NCBI RefSeq assembly: GCF_002105155.1
Contig: NW_019028997.1
Span: 278,501-342,500 of the forward strand
Origin: Lobosporangium transversale
Taxonomy: Eukaryota; Mortierellomycota; Mortierellomycetes; Mortierellales; Mortierellaceae
Length of the DNA stretch: 64,000 bases
Reading direction: 5' to 3'
How positions within the stretch are numbered: position 1 is the stretch's first letter; each line of letters starts with the position of its first letter. Both the position numbers and the translations under genes were made by a program. Shown here one piece after another: positions 35,163-46,462 of the stretch. The notes beneath the pieces were generated by a model. The model made no database searches. It saw nothing but the letters and a program-made list of their open reading frames with translations, and was not told the origin of the DNA.

Positions 35163-36755
35163 TAGATGGGAGCAACCTGGAATACATACTTTATTTGCTC
35201 TAAACCTATTAGCGCTCCTGCTTGTTTCTGATAGCTTTTCACTACTTTGAAATTTTTCTCTCATTTGGACAATTTTTTAACCATCGTTTTTTTTCACCTA
35301 TCAAAACTTCGTATTGCCCCCTTTCGCCCTTATGACTGCTAACATCCGCTCAGGCATACTTCTTATCAGATTGCGGCAGACCTCCTTCGGTGTCTCCTCC
35401 TCCCATATCTGGCTCACTCTTTCCCAGAGTTCCAGCATGCCTTCTGGAATGGTCCCATGTTCGCGAATTTTTTTTTTAAATGATCCCACAAATACTCAAT
35501 AGGGTTTAGGTCTGGTGAATTGACAGGCCATGCCAGTATTCTACCTGACGCTCTTGTCAATCCAATAGAGGCAAGGTAGGTTGTGACTCTCTTAACCGTA
35601 TGCTTAGAATCATTGTCTTGTTGGAAGATAAATTGCTCTGGATCAATGTTGTACCAATCCACAGTATTCAATAACTCGTCCTGGAGGATACGAATATACA
35701 GCTCGGAGTCCAGCATGGAGTCGATCTTGGCCAAGTAGCCTGGCCCATCCCACGTCATGCAGCCCCAAACCATGATCGAACCACCACCATGTTTGACTGT
35801 GGGCGAAACTAACTTTGGGTCAATATCGGCCGCCTTCACCTTTGGTTCTTTATTTGTTTCCACCCAAACATAGCGCATGCCATCAGGAGATATCCTACAA
35901 ATTTTGGACTCATCGGACCAAATTACTCGCTTCCAATCAGCTTCGGTCCAGTCTTTGTGCTGGAGAGCAAAGTCCAGTCGAGCTTTGTTTTGACGTTTTG
36001 TTAGCCTAGGCTTCTTGACGGCTTTTTTAGCTTCCATGCTAATATCTCTCAGCGCCCGACGCACCGTATTAGCTGACACCGGATCTTCGTTCTCATCGTT
36101 ATAGAGTCTGGTAGCATGGACAGCTGATGAGGCTACGGTGAAGCAACAATCGAATATAATATGCATTCCGGTAATCGAACTTCCGTGGCCGACCAGCTCT
36201 ACTTTTACTCCTGGCAGGCCCTAATGTCTTGGAGATATTATGGACTGAGGACTTGGATATGCCTACTTCTGTGGCAACCTGACGGATGGACTTGTGCTGC
36301 TCGAGTAAATGGAGAGCATCCTCAACAACGGAAGCTTTGATTGGCTTCATCTTTGGAGTGTTTAGAAAGAGTAACGTAGGCTCCTAGAAGAGTGTAGGTG
36401 AAGAGTATCTACTCAAGTGTGTGGGAGATAATTTGAAAAAAATTCAGCAAAGGTGCGTAAAATAAGTGATGGTTATATAATTGTCCAAATGAGATTAAAT
36501 ACTTTTGTCAATGAAAAACCATGGTGAATGAGACTAGAGATATTTTAAACTGAACCAGTCCACGTATCATTGGCATACTTGTTTACTCTGATAAAAATAA
36601 AAGTGCAAGCAACCATCGCTATTATTCTAATCAAGACGGAAAACATGAGCGTGGAACATTTGGACAAATTTGGAAGCCACTGTATAACTCACGCCCTCTA
36701 CTATCAACTCCTTTTGCCACTACCATATTTTTTTTTATCTTATTAGTTAAAGATC
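35163..36755. mobile_element. T4 region: decayed Tc1/mariner element
   Basis: The stretch between T2a and Helitron H3 consists of a broken transposase (35301-36350) and AT-rich flanks. TCATTTGGACAAT near 35262 and its complement ATTGTCCAAATGAGA near 36479 form an inverted repeat on the two sides. They are probably parts of the original terminal repeats, whose outer ends have diverged. Confidence 0.6.
35301..36350 (-). pseudogene. Tc1/mariner transposase (T4), frameshifted
   Basis: The coding potential runs through three frames. 36350 to about 36165 gives the helix-turn-helix start (MKPIKASVVEDALHLLEQHK, SIRQVATEVGISKSSVHNI, GRPRKF). The middle frame to about 35460 holds the catalytic core (VIWSDESKI, FQQDNDSKHT, SPDLNPIEYLW, 39 residues between the last two acidic residues). 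A third frame carries the C-terminal LELWERVSQIW...RAKGGNTKF. Two frameshifts, near 36140-36170 and in the poly-T at 35467-35476, break it. Otherwise few lesions are seen. Confidence 0.88.
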
Positions 36756-36794
36756 TCTCTCAGTACTACACCAACATCTCAATGCAACGGACTC

Positions 36795-39700
36795 ATGGCC
36801 TGTAGCCTGTGCAGCAGTGACAAACATGACAGGAGGTTATGTCCTCAGAACGCAAGGTTCGTGATTGGTTTTTTATTATTTGTATTTTTTTTTTTTTTAA
36901 GTATATGAAATTAATAAATTTTCTTACCTAATAGAGGTAAAACGAGTACTTCCAATGGCACCGTTTCTTCCTCCACTTCACGTCTATGTAGTGGATGCAG
37001 TCGTCCGGGCCATGTACGCAGCTCATGCCCAAATAAAGGAGAGTAAGTAATTTTGGTGTTTGACAATTGTAGGGAACTTTTTTTTTTTTTTTTTTTTTGA
37101 CACAGTAGTGGTTGGCGCATACTGAGCTTAAGCTTATACACTATCATGCAAAACTGATTCAATAATTCATTCCCATGTGCATTTCTTTTTTTCATTCCTC
37201 GAAACCGTATATGCATACAACACTCATACTTTGGTTTAATAAAGCTCCCGTCTTCTTCTACGTCATAGTGATGCGTTGTGACATTAGCTTGTCTCATTTG
37301 AATAGCTAATGACTTTTTTGTTCATTCAGGTCATTGAATCAGTTTCACATGTGCCCATTCGGTGGCCAAAGATCTTTATTCTTTTGTGAGCCATAACCTT
37401 ACATCAATAAGTAGTATTCCAACCATGGGCATCACTGACAGCTTGGAGTCTCTTATGGATACCTATGATGAGTTTGCGGCAGAAGTCCACTGGGATCCTG
37501 TACCATTCAACCGATATTCGCTCCCATAGTTTATCACAGCTCTTAGCTCGCTCGGGATACCTAGAGAGCCGCCTATCCAATTCTGCCCACATGTGTTCAA
37601 TAGGGTTGAGGTCAGGGGATTGTGCTGGCCACTCTAGAAGTGTACCTTCCTCTTCTGTCAGATGTACTGACTCCAAATACTTCCTAACAATCTTCGCCGT
37701 GTGCTTCGAGTCATTGTCGTGCTGAAAGACGATATCGCTTTTAGTTAGGCCCTAGTCATCAAGCGACATCTGTAGATCCTCCTGGAGTAGTTTGATGTAA
37801 AGTTGTGCGTCCATATTATTGTCAATCTTTGCAATGTATCCAGGTCAGTACCATGAGAAGCATGACCACACTTTAACATTACCACCCCCAAACTTGACAG
37901 TGCCTTGCACCGACCTGCGAGTGAGGCGTCCCGGATTGTCGTCCCAGATCCACTGCACGCCATCAGAGCAGATTCGGTTTATTTTCGATTCATCTGACCA
38001 AATAACCTTTTTCCAATCTTCCAGAGTCCATTCCTTATACTTTTTGATAAAATGCAAACGAGCTTTAATATGCCGTCGACGTAAAGCTGGCTTATGTACA
38101 CGCCTCTTTGCTGTCAATCCTAACTCCTTGAGCCGTCGTCTAACGGTGGTCTCAGAAACAGCCGCTGGTATGAGCTGGTTGGCTCTGACGGTGGCCTCAA
38201 CTGCAGACTTGAGTGTACCTCGTTTCATGTTCACCTTAAGATACTGCATGATACCTCTAGGTACTTTCCTTGGTCGACCGCCTTTATTGACTGGCATGTA
38301 CTCCTTATTATGTGCATAGATCCTGGTGGCCGTCGCTATTGATATACCAACACTAGCAGCAGTTTCTCTAGTAGACATACCTCCCATCATTAACCTCCTG
38401 GCTTCGTTGACTTTCCTTTGTGGAGTGGGTCTCATATTCTGTGAAGGTATAGTTAAGAGAGAGTTAAGCAAGTGTTCATAAAGGAAAGAGAGAAAAGTCC
38501 TTTTTTTACTGGCATTAAATGACGTCCAAAGTTGTCATGGGCAACATTTTAGACCACATGTGAAACTGATTCAATGACCTGCATGAACAAAAAAGTCATT
38601 AGCTATTCAAATGAGACAAGCTAATGTCACAATGCATCACTACGACGTAGAAGAAGACGGGAGCTTTATTAAACCAAAGTATGAGTGTTGTATGCATATA
38701 CGGTTTCGAGGAATGAAAAAAAGAAATGCACATGGGAATGAATTATTGAATCAGTTTTGCATGATAGTGTATACCTTCTACAGCTTTAATAGCACTACCA
38801 GTAAGCACACGCAGGATTTTGGGTCGATTCAAAAGCAAAAACTTTCTCGCAGGGCAAGTACCGCCGACCAGCCTCCCATAGTGTTTAAATGCAGTGTTTG
38901 TAGTTGTCTAGGGCATACTCGAAAATCATGCCCAAGTAATAAAAGGTGAGAAGGTGAGTTTTATTTCTAACGTTTCGATTTGCCACTCTCTCATCAATAG
39001 GCCTCTAAACCTTAGTTTTTCCTTTTCACTTTTTCAGTAGCGTTGGTGATTTAGCGCAAAATGATGCTAGGCCTGTGCGCACACGAAGTATTGCTTTTGA
39101 AGGTGACGAAGAGGAAAGTGAAAGGCCCGTGCAAAGACCAAGGTATGTTGCTTTTCATTCGGTTTTTCAATGGGGTATTATATTATACATTATGAGTTCT
39201 TAACCTTATACCATTATCATTAACCATAGGTCTTCAGGTTGTACGAGCATGAAAATGATCCTTCTGTTGAAGATAATTCCTTTGCTAAAGATGACTCTCT
39301 ACCGCTCGCCAGAAGAAAGTTTCGGCAAGATTTGATTTCGGGCCCCAATATTATGCATTATAGGCACCGCTTAGAGCCGATGGTCAGCTGCCCCTATTGC
39401 GGCGCCCTCATGTTTATTGAAGAACGTGCACCGGGCAGCAGCAAAATCCGTCCAGAATTTTCGTTGTGGTGTGGGAGGGGCCAAGTAAATATTCCACCAC
39501 TCGAGCCTATTCCACGCTTGGTTGAACTTCTTGATGGCCAGAGCGGCAAGAGCAAGTCATTCCGTGAGCATATACGGGCATATAACGGCGCTCTTTCATT
39601 CACGTCCATGGGAGTAAACCTTGATAAAGACCTTGCAAACAACCGACACGGAGTGTACACGTTTCGTATCGTTGGAGGGGTCGTCCACCTGATTGGCCCC

Positions 39701-42700
39701 ATGACCCCAGCCGAAGGCGCTGTCCCACAGTTCCTACAGATCCATGCTCACATTCATGACCCTGTTCAGCAAGCAAGGATTCGTAATAACCATTTCGGGG
39801 ATTCTCTTGATGAAGAACTATTGCAGGAACTACAGCAACTCCTTGAACTACACCACCCGTTAGCCCGTACGCTCAAGAACGTCAGAGAACGTGCGCACGG
39901 GGATATCATGCAGCTGAAGATCGTTATCCGTGCAGAGCCTCGGCATGAGAGAAGAGGGCAGCAGCGAATGCAATATGGTCCCCTCTCATCAACTGAAATC
40001 GCAGTTTTGATACCTGGCGACGGTAATGACGTTTCTCGACGAGACATCATAATAGAAAGCAGAGCTGATGGTTTGAAAAGAATCAATGAGGACCATCCGG
40101 CTTACGACAGCCTCCATTACGTCCTCTTGCATCCCAAAGGCGAGGAGGGCTGGACATATAAAAAGTATAAAAAACAACCTAAGCCAGGTCAAACCTCTGC
40201 AGGGATTCATCATGACGGTGATGACGGAGGCAGTGGTGATGGCCATCCAGAGGTGGATGTGGGTGGGGATGATGTTCAAGCTAAGAAAAGTCGAGACTAC
40301 GTCACCTGGAGAGAGTTTTACTCATACAGGTTGCAGATTCGTCCTATGAGCTCATCGGACCAGCGATCTTTCATCTGGATGAATACGCGCTTGACTCATC
40401 AGTATGATGTCGACCAATACGCCAAGTTAAAGGCGGATCGGCTTCGGTTCATCAGCGAAAACCAGTCTAAGCTGAAGACAGATGCATATATCGGCGTAAT
40501 GGATGCAATTGAGCTTAATCTCAGGCCAGAAAACATTGGAAAGCGTATTATCCTGCCATCATCCTTTGCTGGAGGCCCCAGGTTTATGCAGCAGCTCTTC
40601 CAAGATGGCATTGCTATGGTCCGAAAGTCTGGCAAGCCTGATCTCTTCATCACATTCACCTGTAACCCCAAGTGGTCAGAGATTCAGGAGGCTCTATACG
40701 AAGGCCAAACAGCGGCCGATCGGCCTGATCTCTGCGTGCGAGTCTTTAATCTCAAAAAGAAAGCCCTTGAGGATGACCTTTTCAAGAAAGAGGTCCTGGG
40801 AAAGGTTGTTGCCTACAATTGGGTTGTCGAGTTCCAGAAACGTGGTTTGCCACACCAGCACCTGCTTATAATCCTTGACGACAAGGATAAACCACGAACA
40901 ACGGATGACTTTGACTCTATTGTTTCTGCAGAGATCCCAGATCGTGGCAACGCTCCGCTAGCCTACGAGACAGTAACATCTCACATGATACATGGGCCAT
41001 GTGGAGCTCGTAACCATCAAGCATCATGCATGGCCGAAGGGAGTTGCAGTAAGAAGTATCCACGCCCATTTCTGGAGAAAACCACGCGCAACGAGCATGG
41101 TTACCCTAATTATCGCCGACGCAATGAGCCTGGACGCTCCTTTGTGAACTCGAAAGGCAATACTATCGACAACACATGGGTTGTTCCTCATAATCTATGG
41201 CTCGCCACCAAATACAACGCACATATAAATGTCGAAATCTGCGGGACAGTTTCGTCAGTCAAGTATATTTACAAGTATGTGCACAAGGGCCACGACAGAG
41301 CATCGATTGCTGTTGCAGCTGCGAACGGCGAGCCTATTGATCTTGATGAGGTCAGAAATTTTAGGGATAGTCGATACGTATCCACTTGCGAGAGCTTATG
41401 GCGCTTATATGGCTTTGCGCTGCATGGGCAATCCCACAATGTTGTCCGACTGCCTGTCCATCTGGAGGACCAGCATCAAGTTATCTTCGATACTGGCGCC
41501 AGCCTGGAACAAGCTGTTTCTCATAACCAAGACACTCAGCTCATGGCATGGTTCAAACTCAATGCTGCCATAGAGAAAGAAATTGAAGAAATGGGGGGAG
41601 CGGCTACGAGTGTAGAGACTGCAGGTAACAGGCCTGACTACTGTTTGTATCCAGACCTGCCGTATCACTACACCTGGAACAGGCGTAGTAGAAGTTGGCA
41701 AGCGAGAGCTAGGGGCAGTAGCACGAAGGTTCTCTCTCGGATGTATTTTGTCCAGCCAAAGGAACGTGAACGATACTGCCTTCGGTTATTACTTATGCAT
41801 GTCAAAGGGGCAAAGAGCTTCGCAGAGCTTCGTACCGTGCCTGAAGCCAAGCAGACCTTCGATACGTTCTACTCGGCTGCTCTTGCTCGCGGCTTGCTTG
41901 AGGACGACGAAGAATGGAGCCGTTGCTTAGGTGAAGCATCCACATATCACTCACCAAGGATGCTGCGACATCTATTTGCAATTATGATGCTCAACTGCAA
42001 TCTCTCTAATCCACTAGAATTGTGGACCCGCTTTGCACCACATATGTCCGAAGACTATCTTCATGTTTTACTGCAAAGAGGAGCAATTGCCTCTGTGGAG
42101 GGGAATCCAGAGGAACAAGCTAAGAGCTCAGCACTTTACGATTTAAACGAAGTGTTGAAGGAGCTTGGGTCCTGCCTGGCCAACTTTCCAGAGATGCCTC
42201 AAGAGTTCGATAGTGCCTTACATAGAGAAAACCAGGTCGATGAAGCGGAGGAACAACGGAGGTTTGAGCAAGAGGCATGTGACAACGTGCAACAGTTGAA
42301 CTTGGACCAGAGAAATGCTTTCGACCATATCATTGATGCTGTCGGAGGCAGAATTCAAGAGAGACTATTTTTTATTGATGGTCCAGGAGGAACAGGCAAA
42401 TCATTCTTATATAATACGCTTATTGGCTTCATCACTGGCCGACTCAAAAAAAGTGTGATTGCCGTTGCATCATCAGGAATTGCTTCCCTTATCCTTCGTA
42501 ACGGCCATACGGCTCACTCTACATTCAAGATACCAATTCCAGTTAGCTCCCAATCTATCTGTAACATTACTATGAGACAAGCTGCTGCGGCAAGGATACG
42601 TGATACTGACATAGTCTTCTGGGATGAGGCTCCATTACAGCACAGATATTGCTTTGAGGCTGTCGACAGACTGCTTCGAGACATCGTGGAAGTCGATACA

Positions 42701-43558
42701 CCATTTGGTGGCAAGGTGTTTGTATTTGGTGGTGACTTTAGACAGGTACTTCCAGTTGTAATCCGTGGGACTCAGGCTCAGATCGAGGACGCCTCTTTGA
42801 AAAGATCCTATCTTTGGTCTTCAGTTACAACGCTCAAGCTGACTAAGAACATGCGGGTTATCAGCCATCCTGAAAATCAAGCATATATCGAGTGGTTGCT
42901 TCGTATTGGTGAAGGGACAGAGCCGACGATAAGTTTTGGTGGTCATGATGATTATGTCAGGATACCTGACAGTTTTATCCTTAATGTCCCAGCCGAAAAC
43001 ATTGACTATTGCCATGAGAAGCTGCTTATTAGACAGATATTCCCAAGTATCGAAACTGCTGGACTCCTTCCTGAGATGCTCATTGAACGCGCTATCCTGA
43101 GCCCCCTTAACGAAGATGTGGATAGATTGAACCAGTTGGCTACCAGTATGCACTGTAGTGTCCAACGGTCCTCTATTTACTTTGGTCAAGATAGGCTTCA
43201 AGATCCTGAAGCAGCAGGTACGACCCACTATCCTGTGGAATATCTGAATCAGCTTAGCCCATCAGGTTTGCCTCCCTACAAACTGGAGCTGAAGGTTGGT
43301 CAACCTATCATTCTCCTTCGCAACCTGAACCCGAAGCGTGGGCTATGCAATGGCACTCGCATGATTGTGCGTGCGTTAGGCGCAAGATTAATCCAGGCTG
43401 AGATTGTCAACGGTCAATATCGGGGAGAGCGTGTCTTCATCCCTCGCATTCCGCTTACAACAGTTGATGATCATTCCTCTCCGATCATGTTCTGTAGACG
43501 ACAATTCCCAGTCAAGCCAGCTGCAAACGTGTTATACAATACTGACTCAAACCTTTGA
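36795..43558 (+). CDS. Helitron Rep/helicase protein with zinc knuckles (H3)
   Basis: Exons 36795-36856, 36935-37042, 38793-38945, 39038-39142 and 39238-43558 join with matching phases to 1582 residues. The first three exons each carry a CX2CX4HX4C knuckle (CSLCSSDKHDRRLC, CSGCSRPGHVRSSC, CSVCSCLGHTRKSC). The large exon has the HUH rolling-circle nuclease (RGLPHQHLL, about residue 680), the catalytic Tyr segment KYIYKYVHKGHD, and a PIF1-type helicase with Walker A GPGGTGKS (about 1191), DIVFWDEAP and FGGDFRQVLPVV. The protein should nick and unwind DNA for rolling-circle transposition. The helicase is cut at FPVKPA by the gypsy A LTR; about ten run-on residues and a stop follow. Motif VI (VALSRC) is therefore lost and the protein is probably inactive. 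It has no other lesion. Confidence 0.88.
37137..38771 (-). mobile_element. T3a: Tc1/mariner element with long inverted repeats
   Basis: Flanked by TA. The ends start TACACTATCATGCAAAACTG on both sides, and near-identical inverted repeats of about 210 bp (37137-37350 and 38558-38771) enclose a transposase. It is inserted in an intron of the H3 Helitron gene. The inner part of the terminus, CAAAACTGATTCAAT, resembles the T2 end CAAAACTGATGCAAT, so the two families are related. Confidence 0.9.
37404..38435 (-). pseudogene. Tc1/mariner transposase (T3a), two nonsense codons
   Basis: The 344-codon frame runs from MRPTPQRKVNEARRLMMGG to HGWNTTY. Two in-frame stops occur: TGA after WSCFSWY (near 37843) where T3b has GGA, and TAG after SLDD (near 37752) where T3b has TGG. 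The catalytic motifs remain: VIWSDESKI, FQHDNDSKHT, SPDLNPIEHMW. The spacing between the last two acidic residues is 39. Without suppression it cannot make full transposase. Confidence 0.92.
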
Positions 43559-43734
43559 GGAGGGCTCAACTATCACGCGCACCCCAGGCGCCAAGACGCC
43601 AAGCCCAAGTGCCAAGACACCAAGCCCCAACCCTATCAATTATCAGTATAAATAGTCCACTACGTTATAGCCAAATAAAGTATCCTTTGACCTTCGATTC
43701 CACCTAAGATCACCTTTGATTGTTACTATTTACA
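43522..43734 (+). repeat. 5' LTR of gypsy A
   Basis: The LTR starts TGCAAA right where Helitron homology ends and finishes TTTACA at 43734. It holds TATAAATA at 43647-43654 and AATAAA near 43674, the usual promoter and polyadenylation signals. A matching 3' LTR was not found in the window. Confidence 0.75.
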
Positions 43735-43749
43735 TGGTAGCAAAGGTTC
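43735..43749 (+). other. Primer binding site of gypsy A
   Basis: TGGTAGCAAAGGTTC directly follows the LTR. TGGTAGC is the complement of the CCA-ended initiator methionine tRNA 3' end, the usual primer for many fungal LTR elements; the match weakens after about 12 bases. Confidence 0.65.
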
Positions 43750-43837
43750 ATCGAACCACCGACCCCGTCAGAAACCGCTTATATTTCCCTCTGATATTTT
43801 TCCCTAGATCCCTCTGATATTTTCCTTAGATTTCCTA

Positions 43838-45440
43838 TAGTGCGTGCCAAAACTGATGCAATAAATTGCATTTTTCAACATTCATTCCTCATTCTCCTTC
43901 TTCCTCTTTATGATCTTCCCTGCCACCACCGTTTCTCATTCTCATTTGTCTCACCTCCATGGAGTCTCATCGTCATCGCCATCAGTGGCCTAATTAGCAT
44001 TTAATTGCAATTTGCTTTCAGCATCTCATTGCATCTATTATGGCAATTAACAACTTCTTGTTTTTATTTATTCCTGTTACTTCTCCTTTCCCCTAACGAT
44101 GTTCCCTCCTTTAGCCTTATATAACTCCCTCATCCTCTTCGGCATACCGCAGTATAGTTTGTGTAAGAATTCAGGAGGGATATGTGTCCATACGTCTTGG
44201 ACTCTCTCCCAGAGATCCTCCATATTCTTTGCCTTGTCTGGATAATGATCCAACTGCACCTTCATGTATGCCCATATGTTTTCTATTGGGTTGATGTCAG
44301 GAGAGTTTGCTGGCCATTCCATGAGAGGTATCTTAGACTTTTGGATATAGGTCATTGCTATTCTTCCGGTATGAATCCTAGCATTGTCCTGCTGAAATAT
44401 AAATTTGTCCTTATCCATCAAGTAGTAATCCCTGGACTTAAAGATATAATCCTTGAGAACGTCGACGTATGTTACCGAATCCACCTTCTCTTGGAGCCAG
44501 CAGCCATCGCCTGGTCCGTAGTAAGTTATACAACCCCAGAACATCATTTTGCCTCCACCGCCTTGCCTTGTCTTTTTGATATGATGTGCTCGTAGAGCTT
44601 TATCCCATCGATGCTTGTAGTAGTACTTTCTTCCGCAGGACCCAACTCTGCTAAAGATGGTCTCATCTGAGAACATGACGTTCTTCCAGTCTTCTAGAGT
44701 CCAGTCCAAGTGATCCTTTGCAAAATTATATCGAGCATAGATTTGCTTCTTCGTCAGACCAGGCTGCTTCTGTTTTACATATGCCCCCATATCATCCTGC
44801 ATAAGGAACCTCCTGATGCTCGATTTACTAACCTGCACTCCTTCCCTCAATTGAACAAGTTGTTGGCCATCTTTTAGGGTCTCCAATACACCCATGTCAA
44901 AAAATCTTGATAAAAGCTGTTTCGTTTTCTTAGTAACTTTGCAGGGTCGGCCCCCTCTCAGCACTGGAATACTTTCTTTGCCTCTTTTCCTAATCCTTTG
45001 AGCTGAGGTAACAGATATCCCTAAACTCTTTGACACTTCTCTGGAAGACTTTCCCTGATGAAGTAGAGCAGTTGCATTTTGGATAGTTGATTTGGATAAT
45101 GATTTCATGTTATGATAAAGATATGGCAGATATGTAGAGTGTCGCTTGGTGTATCAGTGGTGATGGTGCTATAAAGAAAGAATAAAGAATAAGAAAGAAG
45201 TAAGGGATGGACAAACCTGAGATGTACTTTTTACCAAAACTGATGCAATGAGACATGACTATACAAATGGCGATTATTCGCTAATTGCGTCATTGATGAG
45301 AACAGCGATGACAGTCCACGAAGGTGAGACAAATGAGAATGAGAAGCGGTGATGGTAGGGAAGATCATTAGAAAGGAAAAGGAGAATGAGGAATGAATGT
45401 TAAAAAATGCAAATTATTGCATCAGTTTTGGCACGCACCA
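43838..45440 (-). mobile_element. T2b: intact Tc1/mariner element, 1603 bp
   Basis: Second copy of the T2 family, flanked by TA (43836-43837 and 45441-45442) and inserted in the leader of gypsy A between PBS and gag. It is practically identical to T2a over its whole length, which makes it one of the latest events in this block. Its insertion postdates gypsy A. Confidence 0.93.
44077..45108 (-). CDS. Tc1/mariner transposase (T2b), DD34E
   Basis: 343 residues, identical by eye to the T2a transposase, with the same start, helix-turn-helix segments and acidic triad (D in VMFSDETIF, D in FQQDNARIHTG, E in INPIENIW). Two identical intact copies 10 kb apart suggest recent activity or a gene-conversion event; differing flanks speak for transposition. 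Confidence 0.95.
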   Translation of the reverse strand: MKSLSKSTIQNATALLHQGKSSREVSKSLGISVTSAQRIRKRGKESIPVLRGGRPCKVTKKTKQLLSRFFDMGVLETLKDGQQLVQLREGVQVSKSSIRRFLMQDDMGAYVKQKQPGLTKKQIYARYNFAKDHLDWTLEDWKNVMFSDETIFSRVGSCGRKYYYKHRWDKALRAHHIKKTRQGGGGKMMFWGCITYYGPGDGCWLQEKVDSVTYVDVLKDYIFKSRDYYLMDKDKFIFQQDNARIHTGRIAMTYIQKSKIPLMEWPANSPDINPIENIWAYMKVQLDHYPDKAKNMEDLWERVQDVWTHIPPEFLHKLYCGMPKRMRELYKAKGGNIVRGKEK

Positions 45441-45490
45441 TAGATAAAATTTAAAAATTTACCCCTGCATTTGATTTTTTTTTTTTTGCC

Positions 45491-46462
45491 ATGGACAACC
45501 TCACCACTTCCTTGAAAGCTCTTAACCTTGATGCCAGTACCAGCCTATCCGTGCAGAACGCTGTGCAAACCTTCCTCGAATCCCGACAGGATAGTGCTTC
45601 TAGCGCTGCCGCCTTTAACGACCATGTCCGCACGGTGGCTGCTGTGATAAAACCTACCAAACCAGAACCATACGAGGGAAATGTCGACGCTGTCGCGGTC
45701 CTCAACTTCTTGGAGAACCAAGAAGAGTACTTCGAGATCATGGAGCTTAACCACTCCCGTTGGGTCCGATATACCGTTGTCAACCTGAAAGGAGACGCCA
45801 AGGCATGGTGGCGAGACTCGGAAATGACAATTGATACACCATGGGACACTTTCCGAAGTAAATTCATCGAAAACTTCACACCCCCTGACACGGCTTCTTC
45901 AGCCCAGAAAGCACTGGTTCAATTAAAACAAGGTAAATCCTCAGTAGCGGAATACACTGCCAAATTCCGCCGCCTCCAACGCCTCACACCCAAACTGGAA
46001 GAATCATGGCTTGTCCTCCATTATACCTACGGCCTTGTAGAAGACACAAGCAAGGAAGTCCTCCTTCGCCAGCCTCAGACTCTCAACCAGGCCATCAAGC
46101 AGGCTACGATGATCCACAGCATTTTACATTCCTCTAGACCCCCCATCATGACAAGCCAAACAAGCCAACCCACACCGACCCCGATGGACCTAGACGCAAT
46201 GCAGATGATGTTCAATAACTTCCTACTACAGAGTACAAACTCCACAGGCTTAGCGAACTTCCATCGCCCCTCCTCGACTAACAACAGACCACTCTCCAAG
46301 CTCACCGAAAATGACAGAACAAAACTGCGCCGCGCAGGCGCTTGCTTTCGCTGCAGAAAGAAGGGACACATGGCCAAGAACTGCCGCGTGGCTAGGAACT
46401 TGAACAATCTGGAACAACAAGACGACTACGACGACTCGGGAAAAGAGGTGAGCGAGCTGTAG
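45491..46462 (+). CDS. gypsy A Gag
   Basis: 323 residues, the structural protein that packages element RNA. The N-terminal half has the retrotransposon gag core (AVLNFLENQEEYFEI, LKGDAKAWWRDSE, WDTFRSKFIENFTPPD, QGKSSVAEYTAKFRRL). A CCHC knuckle CFRCRKKGHMAKNC lies near the end (about 46343-46384). The frame stops at 46460-46462, eight codons after the zero-frame GGA AAA of the slippery heptamer GGGAAAA at 46438-46444. The start ATG follows a T-run shortly after the T2b end. Confidence 0.92.
   Translation: MDNLTTSLKALNLDASTSLSVQNAVQTFLESRQDSASSAAAFNDHVRTVAAVIKPTKPEPYEGNVDAVAVLNFLENQEEYFEIMELNHSRWVRYTVVNLKGDAKAWWRDSEMTIDTPWDTFRSKFIENFTPPDTASSAQKALVQLKQGKSSVAEYTAKFRRLQRLTPKLEESWLVLHYTYGLVEDTSKEVLLRQPQTLNQAIKQATMIHSILHSSRPPIMTSQTSQPTPTPMDLDAMQMMFNNFLLQSTNSTGLANFHRPSSTNNRPLSKLTENDRTKLRRAGACFRCRKKGHMAKNCRVARNLNNLEQQDDYDDSGKEVSEL

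Larger units (their letters stand above)
36756..43521 (+). mobile_element. H3: near full-length Helitron, 3' truncated
   Basis: The putative 5' end is A|TCTCTCTCAGTACTACACC at 36755/36756, similar to the H1 terminus. It contains a five-exon Rep/helicase gene. T3a sits in its third intron without harming the frame. The 3' end is lost where the gypsy A LTR starts (after CCAGC at 43521), so the terminal hairpin seen on H2 and H5 is missing here. Confidence 0.8.

Noticed and set aside
36911..37297. Open frame similar to one at 38611-38949 (MRQANVT.HHYDVEEDGSF)
   Set aside because: It is the long inverted terminal repeat of T3a read through; the same frame appears at every T3 end and has no coding signature.
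43735..43780. Possible tRNA gene near TGGTAGCAAAGGTTC
   Set aside because: It is the primer binding site next to the LTR; no cloverleaf can be drawn. No tRNA gene was found anywhere by eye.
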